A stretch of 64,000 nt of DNA from Oncomelania hupensis (lineage: Eukaryota > Mollusca > Gastropoda > Littorinimorpha > Pomatiopsidae): positions 58,569,200 to 58,633,199 of the forward strand of contig CM072525.1 of NCBI GenBank assembly GCA_036898135.1. The letters run 5' to 3'. The translations under genes were made by a program, and so were the position numbers. The notes beneath the pieces were generated by a model. It saw only the letters and a list, made by a program, of their open reading frames with translations. It was not told the origin of the DNA and made no database searches. This document shows, one piece after another, positions 45,105 through 53,699 of the stretch. Every line of letters starts with the position of its first letter. The first letter of the stretch is position 1.

Positions 45105-45291
45105 CTGATTGGTGTCATTGTCGGTGGCTTGGAAAGTGCCAATGTGAGAGCCGGGGGAGAGTGTAGTTGATGTTGACGTTCTCACCATTGTTCACACAGG
45201 CTGGATCGGCCAGATTGCGAACAAGGTTAATGACAACCACACTGGTGGCACTCTTGGCTGATCGACCACCATCCTTCACTTGCAGAACAAG
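45105..45291 (-). pseudogene. Cadherin exon A1, 2-bp deletion (copy 2)
   Basis: 187 bp instead of 189. The plus strand reads GGGGGAGAGTG where copy 1 reads GGGGGACAGAGTG. The frame shifts after INYTL, replacing the conserved SPGSHIGTFQATDND end. Splice sites are unchanged. A Val-to-Ala change (RSVKS to RSAKS) is also present. Copy 3 carries the same changes, so a shared ancestor or shared sequence source is likely. Confidence 0.88.
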
Positions 45292-45523
45292 CTGATGAAA
45301 AGAAATTTTTTTTAAACTTGAGAAATAAGTAAAAGACCACACACAATGATAATACCAATACACCAGGAAAAAGGGTAAGCGAAAAACAAAAAACCGAAAA
45401 CAGATAAAATACATGACCTTAGAATAAAGTTAAAACTGTAAACAAGGAACAGGGGGAGGAGAAAGATGAATCCAAAACTGAAACTGTTGCAATTATTGTG
45501 GACAAATTTTCCTCTGTCACACT

Positions 45524-46401
45524 ATCCTATCTAGCCTATCCTATCCTGTAACTCGAAAGTCGTTGGAGCACCACAAATAATTGTTTAACCAGCTTACTCC
45601 ATCTTTTTCTGTCCTCAGAAGCCCTCATGGCTTCACCCAGTGTCAAGGCAGTCCATTCTCGAATGTTGTTTTCACATCTCTTTTTCTGTCACCTTCTTGT
45701 TCAGCCTTCCTGCACTGTGCCTTTCAGGATGGTCTTTGCAAGGCCTGATGCTCTGGTGAAGTGGCCATACCATCGGAGTTTTCTTTTCTTCACCACTGTG
45801 AGCAAGTCATCGTGTTGTCCAATGGCTTGTGTGATGGTCTGTTGGACTTTGTTGTTGGTGATGTGCTGGGTATAGGAAATGCCCAGAAGTCTTTTGCAGT
45901 ACCTCATCTCCATACTTCATATTCATTGTTGTAGGTCTGCTGTGAAGGTCCATGTTTCGCAATAGTATAGAAGATGGATATTACATGGGAGCACAGCAAT
46001 CTTTTCTTGGCGTATAGACTGATGGTCATGTCTTTCCAAATGGGCTTCAACTTGTTAGGGCAGAAGTTGTTTGTGCAATCCTGGAGAAGACTTCCTGTCG
46101 AGACCCATTGTCTGATACGATTACTCCTAAATATTATGAGCTGTGCATCTTTGCAGATCATGAAGGCACAGTCAGCATAGGGGGTAGAGCAATCTCCAAC
46201 CTCTGTTTTGCAGATGACATTGATGGATCGGCTGGAGAGGAACAAGAACTTGAACAGCTGGTACAGAGGCTTGACACCACCTCCTGAGCCTCAGGAATGA
46301 AAATTAGTGCAGAGAAGACCAAAATGATGATTAACAACACCAATGGCATCAACACGAACATCAAAGTCCAAGGCCAATCCCTCAGCTTCAAATATAACGG
46401 T
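45524..46401 (-). mobile_element. Twin-primed RTE-like LINE F2, copy 2
   Basis: Same 878-bp inverted-5' structure as at 21915, with TCTGTCACACT at 45513-45523 and 46402-46412. Confidence 0.93.
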
Positions 46402-46543
46402 TCTGTCACACTGTATAATGACATAACTGGTGTTTTGAACTGCCAACATAAATAAATTAAATAAATAATGAAATAATACAATCTTTAATTTTAAAAAAGA
46501 TTTTAAAAAAAAAAAAAAACGGAAAGAAATATGGGACACATAC

Positions 46544-46675
46544 TGTGTATGAGAGGGAACTGTCTGCAGCCAAGTCTGCAGCACTGCGCACAATAATGTT
46601 GTTGCTGTTCCCCAACATGAAGAAGTTCTTGTCATTACGCCCAATGATGGAAACAGTCAGTTGGTTGAACGGGGT
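46544..46675 (-). CDS. Cadherin-repeat gene, exon B1 (copy 2)
   Basis: 132 bp, phase 0, same as 22933-23064, with intact splice sites (TTCACAG/ and ACA/GTATGT). Confidence 0.85.
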
Positions 46676-47073
46676 CTGTGAAGAATCAGAACAAAACCAT
46701 TAACATATCGCACAACATACCTGAGAAAACATTTAATAAAATACTCTTCTGCAACACAAGACATCACAGTCACACACCATCAAAAACAAACAGAAACCAT
46801 AGGACAAATTTTGCTGACCCAAAACCTAAATGACAGTAATTATTTTTTTCTTCCATCCAAAAAAAAACAACGGAAGAGAGTGAGAGAGAATTAAAGGGAA
46901 GGCAAAAACAATTTTATCAAGGCTTCAAACCAAATCTAAAGAGAATAAAATAAAGAATTGAAAATACCAACAACAAATAGTACTAAGTTCCTACACACAA
47001 GTCCTACTGTTGAACTTTTTCAACACCTTCTGTGTCCAGAATAAAAAGAAGAAGACACACACACAAAACTTAC

Positions 47074-47259
47074 ATCAGTGTCTGGGTCAGAGACAGTGTA
47101 CCGAGCAACCTCAGCATTGATGGCAATGTCACGTGTAATGGTTGCAGGATACAGATCACTGCTGAAAGTTGGAACCCTGTTGCGTACAACTGTGATAGTG
47201 ACAGTACCAGTGTTGGAGCTTCGGAATGGACTGTTGTTCTCTGTGGCAATCACGCGGCA
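47074..47259 (-). CDS. Cadherin-repeat gene, exon A2 (copy 2)
   Basis: 186 bp, phase 0, same as 23466-23651. The adjacent intronic (CA)n is four bases shorter than in copy 1. Confidence 0.88.
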
Positions 47260-47615
47260 CTGCAACAAGAGAAACAAGTTGTTATTAAAACCAACAACAA
47301 CATATATTTAAAAAATGGACCAACAAAAATATGAAATTGCAATAAATCAATGTAAGAAACAAATAATAAGATGTTGTACAAATTATGCAACACAGGAACA
47401 TGAGCAAAGATACCCTAACGGATGCTATTGAAATCATCGAGTAGAATAGAAACTGGCTTTAGTTTTACTCCAAAACCTGTCAACCAACAAGTTGCCATAA
47501 CGTGCAGTGTCAATTATATTTGATTTCTTTTTAAAAAGCGCATTAATACTACTTATAGTAAGATTTTTTTTCATTACCTTAAATGCACTGATTAATAAAA
47601 AATAATAATAATAAT

Positions 47616-47616
<1 letters not shown>

Positions 47617-47682
<66 letters not shown>
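47617..47682. repeat. (ATC)n microsatellite, copy 2
   Basis: A longer allele of the array at 24006. Confidence 0.96.
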
Positions 47683-47684
<2 letters not shown>

Positions 47685-47797
47685 AATAATGCAAACTTAT
47701 CTTTGACATGCTCAACAATCCTAATACAAAAAATCAACTTCAAGCATACAGTAGATGTCCACCTGATAAAGGACTATGCTGAAGACAAAAAACTCAC

Positions 47798-47944
47798 GAT
47801 GTATTGAGTGCGGTTTTGGGTGTCAAGGATGAGGTCATACTTGACGTACATGCCCCCAGTTCTGAGGATGTTGTAGTGCGTGTTACACAGAACATCATCA
47901 GCGATGGCAGGATTGTTCACCATGGAGTAGGACACATCAGGTCT
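47798..47944 (-). CDS. Cadherin-repeat gene, exon B2 (copy 2)
   Basis: 147 bp, phase 0, same as 24178-24324. Confidence 0.84.
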
Positions 47945-48172
47945 CTAATGTAATCAAAAATGAAAGAGACAAAAATGATTTATGTATGACTAAAACAGTC
48001 GCACCGTTAACAACATCAACACGAAGAACTTATATCAACAACAACTAGAGCAGGAGACGCATATTTTGCCATCAACAACCCTTCACCACCATAAACAAGA
48101 CAAAATATTCAAGGAAGAAAGAGAAACATTCTGTAGTATAGCAAAAATAATGCCCACAATGTTACAACTAGT

Positions 48173-49894
48173 CCTATCCTATCCTGTCCCATAACCCGAA
48201 GGTCGTAGGGGCACCACAGATGATCGTTTAACCAGCATACTCCATCTTTCTCTGTCCTCAGCAGCCCTCATGGCTTCGCTCAGTGTCAAACCAGTCCATT
48301 CTCGAATGTTGTCCTCCCACCTCTTTTTCGGTCTCCCCCTTCTTCTACCTCCTTGCACTGTGCCTTGCAGAATGGTCTTTGCAAGGCCTGATGATCTGGT
48401 GACGTGGCCATACCATCGGAGTTTCCGTTTCTTCACCACTGTGAGCAGGTCATCGTGTTGTCCAATGGCTTGTGTGATGGTCTGTCGGACTTCATCGTTG
48501 GTGATGTGTTGGGTATAGGAAATGCACAGAAGTCTTCTGTAGCACCTCATCTCCATGCTTTGTATTCTTCGTTGGAGATCTGCTGTGAGGGTCCATGCTT
48601 CGCAAGCATATAGGAAGATGGAGATGACCAGAGAGCGCAGCAGTCTTACTTTGGAATGTAGACTGATGGTTCTGTCTTTCCATATGGGCTTCAACCTTGT
48701 CAGGGCAGCAGTTGTTTGTGCGATCCTGGAGAGGACTTCCTGTCGAGACCCATTGTCTGACACAATGGCTCCTAAATATTTGAAGCTGTGCACTGTGTTG
48801 AGGGATTGGCCTTGTACTTTGATGTCCGTGTTGATGCCATTGGTGTTGTTGGTCATCATTTTGGTCTTCTCTGCACTTATTTCCATTCCATAAGCTCTGG
48901 AGGTGGTGTCAAGCCTCTGTACAAGCTGTTCAAGTTCTTGTTCCTCTCCAGCCAATCCATCAATATCATCCGCAAAACGAAGATTGGAGATTGCTCTGCC
49001 CCCTATGCTGACTGTGCCTTCGTGATCTGCAAGAGCATCTGACATGATGCGCTCTAGGAAGATGTTGAAGAGTGATGGAGAGAGTAGGCATCCTTGACGC
49101 ACACCGATTGTTGTTCTGAACCAGTTTCCGATGACGCTGTTATGGAGGACTGCACTGGTAGCCTTGTCATACAGGCTTTTGATGACTTCTATAATTCTAG
49201 GGCTGATGTTGTACACTTTCATGGTTGCCCATAGAGCTGCATGCCAGACTCGGTCAAATGCCTTCTTGAAGTCTATGAACACATGATATAGATGTTGTTG
49301 GTGCTGTAGGTATTTCTCACAGATTATTCTGAGGTTGAAAATCTGTTCAGTGGTACTTCGCCCTGCCATGAATCCTGCTTGTTCTTCAGCTATGATTTGT
49401 TCAGCTTGTGGTTTCAACCTGTTGAGTATTATTTTCAGGAGGACCTTGCTGGGATGGCTGATGAGGCTGATGGTGCGGTAATTTTCACACTCCTGAAGGT
49501 TACCTTTTTTGGGAAGAGTGATGACAAGCGACTGGGTCCATGGTGTAGGCCATTCCCCACTCTGCCAGATCTTGTTACAGATAATGGTGAGAGCATCAGT
49601 CATCGCTTCTCCTCCTGCTTGTAGCAGTTCCGCTGGTATGTTGTCCACTCCCGCTGACTTCCCTTTCTTCAGCGATTGCACTGCTGCCTCAACTTCTTCC
49701 CGGAGAATTGGGAGGATTTCTTCTTCTTCTCTGCTTTCGGGACATGCTAGAACTGATGGGTCTCCATTTGGTGTATGGTTGTAAAGGTCAGAGCAGTACT
49801 CTGTCCATCTGTCCAAGACTTCTTGTTCTTCTGTAAGGCAAATGCCAGACTTGCTTTGGATAGTGGAGCCTTTGGGCTGTTTAACACTTGTCAG
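48173..49894 (-). mobile_element. 5'-truncated RTE-like LINE F3, copy 2
   Basis: Same insertion as 24553-26274, with ACAACTAGT on both sides. Confidence 0.95.
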
Positions 49895-49915
49895 ACAACT
49901 AGTAAATCTTTTCAT
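48179..49915 (-). CDS. LINE reverse transcriptase (partial, RTE-like), copy 2
   Basis: The 578-codon frame is identical in translation to the one at 24559-26295: RT motifs with FADD, no endonuclease, a start codon supplied by flanking DNA, and a stop inside the GGATA tail. Absence of any difference from copy 1 shows how recent or artefactual the duplication is. Confidence 0.88.
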   Translation of the reverse strand: MKRFTSCLTSVKQPKGSTIQSKSGICLTEEQEVLDRWTEYCSDLYNHTPNGDPSVLACPESREEEEILPILREEVEAAVQSLKKGKSAGVDNIPAELLQAGGEAMTDALTIICNKIWQSGEWPTPWTQSLVITLPKKGNLQECENYRTISLISHPSKVLLKIILNRLKPQAEQIIAEEQAGFMAGRSTTEQIFNLRIICEKYLQHQQHLYHVFIDFKKAFDRVWHAALWATMKVYNISPRIIEVIKSLYDKATSAVLHNSVIGNWFRTTIGVRQGCLLSPSLFNIFLERIMSDALADHEGTVSIGGRAISNLRFADDIDGLAGEEQELEQLVQRLDTTSRAYGMEISAEKTKMMTNNTNGINTDIKVQGQSLNTVHSFKYLGAIVSDNGSRQEVLSRIAQTTAALTRLKPIWKDRTISLHSKVRLLRSLVISIFLYACEAWTLTADLQRRIQSMEMRCYRRLLCISYTQHITNDEVRQTITQAIGQHDDLLTVVKKRKLRWYGHVTRSSGLAKTILQGTVQGGRRRGRPKKRWEDNIREWTGLTLSEAMRAAEDRERWSMLVKRSSVVPLRPSGYGTG

Positions 49916-50039
49916 TTAATTTTTAAAAGAGAGATTTTAAAATAAGAACAGAAACGAAAAAGGAAATAAGCCAACATAAAAAGACAGAAAAGAAGGGAAA
50001 CAAAAAAGAAAGAAAGAAAGGAAGAACTCAAACACTTAC

Positions 50040-50225
50040 ACCTCCAACAGCATCAGTGGCATTGATAGTGGTGAAGACTTCACCAGGGTTTATGATCTCA
50101 AGGATGCGAGGATTGGGCGTGGGAATTTGGATGATGGGCGGATTAGGGTCTCGGATCACTGTCACCGTGCACACAATCACTGCGTTGAGCCTGACGCGGC
50201 CTCCATCTTCAGCCAGAATGCGTAG
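50040..50225 (-). CDS. Cadherin-repeat gene, exon A3 (copy 2)
   Basis: 186 bp, phase 0, same as 26420-26605. Confidence 0.88.
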
Positions 50226-50546
50226 CTAAGGATCACACACAAATAATAGCATCCATTATTATTATGATTATTACGATTATTATTATGAAATAGTCATCAA
50301 TGAGTAAAAAGGATTCATTTATAAAATTAACAAACAAATGGCTTGACTTGAAAAAAAAAATTTATTCTAAAGTTTAAAAAAAAAAGTATTCTAAAGTGAA
50401 AAAAGGAGTGATAAATAAACAGAAGGTAATGTACACCTTGTCATGAGTGAAAGTACAGTCAATCATAGCAATTGTTAGCCTGGAGTCAAAACAAACAGTG
50501 TATGCCACTCCTGACCCACAGTCACAAACAAGCAATGCATACTCAC

Positions 50547-50681
50547 TCTGTACACCTTGTTGATGTCTGACAAAATGGACTGTGCCAGCGTCACTCTGCC
50601 CGAGCTGTTGATGGCATAAAAGCTTTGTAGACCATCATCACCGATGAGGCTGTACTTCAAGCTGTTGTTACCAAAGTTGCT
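50547..50681 (-). CDS. Cadherin-repeat gene, exon B3 (copy 2)
   Basis: 135 bp, phase 0, same as 26927-27061. Confidence 0.9.
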
Positions 50682-51063
50682 CTGCAAGACAATAGGTAAA
50701 CAATGCATTATGCAAAGCGAATATTGTTCATTGTCAGTAAAAAAGGGATGGAAGGTTGGAAACAGAGAGAAAACTGAGAATGGGATGGGTGTGAGAAAGG
50801 TGGCAGCAACAAAATACTCTTGTTATTATTATAATTTAGTGGTAACGTTGAAAAATGAATTTAGAAGGCGGCAAAGGAATTGATGACAACAACTAGAACA
50901 ACAAGAAAGAAGACCTAGAATAATAAACAATTTCACAATCATTGTCGTCAGCATCTAAAGAAGATGACAATCACAATGCCATGATAAAAAACTTATGCCA
51001 AAACTGGAGATGATGAGAAACAGAAGACCATAAAGGTAACAAAACGAAAAAAAAGTTTCTTAC

Positions 51064-51270
51064 AGCCACACCATTGGGCAGGAAATTTGGATCAGCATCA
51101 GAGGCTGTTCGGATCAGCACCTCTGTGCCAATGGCTGCATTGGCAGTAAGATTGGATGCGCAGTTTGAATTGCCAAAGTCAGGTCTCTGCTGGTTGCGGA
51201 CGATGTATATGGTCACCTGAGCTGTGTTGGTGCTTGGAAGCCCAATGCCATAGACAGCGCGCACTTGGAA
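51064..51270 (-). CDS. Cadherin-repeat gene, exon A4 (copy 2), Asp-to-Tyr
   Basis: 207 bp, phase 0, same splice sites as 27444-27650. The plus-strand ATAGACAGC replaces ATCGACAGC, turning RAVDGIG into RAVYGIG. The Asp of the A.DG motif is among the conserved residues at the end of EC repeats, so the change may matter if this copy is real. Confidence 0.9.
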
Positions 51271-51814
51271 CTGTAAAGGAAAACAGAGAGGGTGTGAATG
51301 AAATCAAGAAAACAACAATCATCATCAAACTAATGAACATATCGTTAAAACAAAAAAAAAGATAAGTAAAATAAATTAAAAAAATTCTTTAAACTAATTA
51401 ACATTATTATTGTTATAATAACAACATGGTAAATTAGTGCTGTTATTTGACAAATGGTGTGGAAAAAAATCTCCACAAATAATTGACATCCTGCTAAATT
51501 AGCACAAAGTGATGGAAAGGTTACCTCAAAAATATGAGCATCATAAACACTATTATCAACTGTGCTATCAACATTGGGCAACAACTGTCATCAGAACAAA
51601 AGAAAAGCAAAATCGCCGTAGTCATTATCATCTTCACCACTACTACCATCAACAGAACCATAATCACATAATCATATATCAACATCACCATCACCATAAT
51701 CATCATCTTTACACACTTTCATCATCAAAACAACAAGGGCCATCCTCACACTATTTTCATCAATGCATAGCCATCATCATCACAATCAATGAATCATCAA
51801 AGGTGGCAACTCAC

Positions 51815-51940
51815 AGTGAACGTGTCAACACTGTCCCGGAGCGTCAGATCGGCCTTCAGCACAATGTAACCACTGGTTCTGTCCACGCTGAAGCGATCGT
51901 TGGTTGCAGTCAGCTCATAATACACATCCTTGTAGGGGCT
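51815..51940 (-). CDS. Cadherin-repeat gene, exon B4 intact (copy 2)
   Basis: A 126-bp, 42-codon exon, phase 0 on both sides, with acceptor TTTTGCAG/ and donor ACT/GTGAGT. It reads SPYKDVYYELTATNDRFSV, then DRTSGYIVLKADLTLRDSV and ends DTFT. It contains a single ACGTG, the pre-integration site of the LTR retrotransposon found in copy 1. Confidence 0.93.
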
Positions 51941-52525
51941 CTGCAAAACCCATACACAAATAATGCACTTAATTAAAATGACAAATGGAGGTATAAAGTA
52001 GAAAATAGCCAATGACTACAGCAGAGGAAAAACAATAAATACCAAACGCAAAAGCACAACCATAATGAAACCAACCACAAGAGAGATTTGTTCTCTAATA
52101 ATAACATGTCTATTAATAACATCATTAATAATATAGCACTATAACACACTTTGTCGTGGAGACGTTACTACTCTTAGATTTGGTCAAAAATACAATCCAT
52201 GAAGGACCTCTCTGCAACGTTCAGTTTTGTACCTTGCCAGAATCAAAATCAGAGACTTTATTGTCCTCGTAAAAAAACACAGCAAAATATGTGTGCAGCG
52301 AATATATTATCAACACAACAATACAAAAACAATCAAAAACACTTAAGGACATAACAATAATAAGCATACTACAAGTAACAAAGAAGCACGTATACACAAC
52401 ATGAATGTAATATACTACATTTTGGCATCACTGTTATAGTGAAAAATGTGACTGTGACATAACTACTTGTGTTAATTTCAGTTGCGTGAAAGGATGTATT
52501 ATGTATTTTCAGTGAGCACACTTAC

Positions 52526-52711
52526 AGCAAAGTCCAGGTCAAAAGCGGAGAGCTGCATGATGGAGCTGCCAAACTGCCTGTCTTCAGAGATGGTCTCAGT
52601 GTATGTGACAGGGTTGAAGAAAGGATAGTGCAGGTTGCGGTCCACGTTCACTCGCAGTACCTGGGTGGTGCAACGAGCAGGACACCCGTTGTCGCATGCT
52701 TCCATCCTCAA
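52526..52711 (-). CDS. Cadherin-repeat gene, exon A5 (copy 2)
   Basis: 186 bp, phase 0, same as 34573-34758. Confidence 0.9.
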
Positions 52712-53239
52712 CTGTAAATCACACATAAAATACAAATGTGATGATTTTCAAGAAACTAGAAGGGCAAAGCCCATATGACTAACTTGCTCCTTGTGGAACT
52801 CGCAATATTTAACATTAAAATGAGTGCCCAGAAAAAAACTAAATGAAACGTTGGCATTATAAAGGAAAATACCAATTTTCATCTTTCTATGTTCTTGTCC
52901 TTGAGATGACCTTGGCCTCTGGCTCTAAATACACTCATGAACTGTCAAATAAAGTACAGCAACAGTTGTATTATGCAAAAGAAAACCTCTGACCTTGAGA
53001 TTAACTTGAACTTCATTGCATGTCTGATCAAATAACCAAATGTTGTTGCATACTAAGGGTTAAATGCCATTCCACTGTACGATCCCCTATTTTTTTTGCA
53101 TATTTTCGCAAGGCCTGAAATGACCTTGACCTTCAAGATCAATACAAAAACTGAACATATATGAAACATCAATCTATCATATATAAAAACAAGTTTAAAC
53201 TTTATATCTTTCAAAGTTTATGGTCAAGGTCACTTCAAA
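52712..53239. other. Non-coding stretch with TGACCTT motifs, copy 2
   Basis: Counterpart of 34759-35286; no exon is recognised. Confidence 0.5.
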
Positions 53240-53656
53240 CAGATAACAGATAACAGATAACAGAACTTTATTTCGCCAGGTGACAAGCACGAGGAATACA
53301 CTTTGATGTTGGCACACATATTTATACAAAACACAATAACAAAGCCAACCACACCTACGCGCAACCATCCACTTGCTGACACACTCATACAAGACTAGGA
53401 ATAATACTGAATGGAATATAGTAGAAATAGAATGATCAAATCAAATATAGAATAATACACACACATCCACACACACGTGCGCGCTTTTCTCCGTTATCTC
53501 TCGCTCTCTCAATTCTCTTCTCTTATCTTACACACTCTACATACATCTATAAATTCTCTCTCTAGTATCACTTCCTCTACTCACTCTCTCTCTCTCTGTC
53601 TCTCTCTTCCTCTCTTTCTTTTTGTCTTTCTTTCACACACTTCTCCCCCTCTCCCT

Positions 53657-53699
<43 letters not shown>

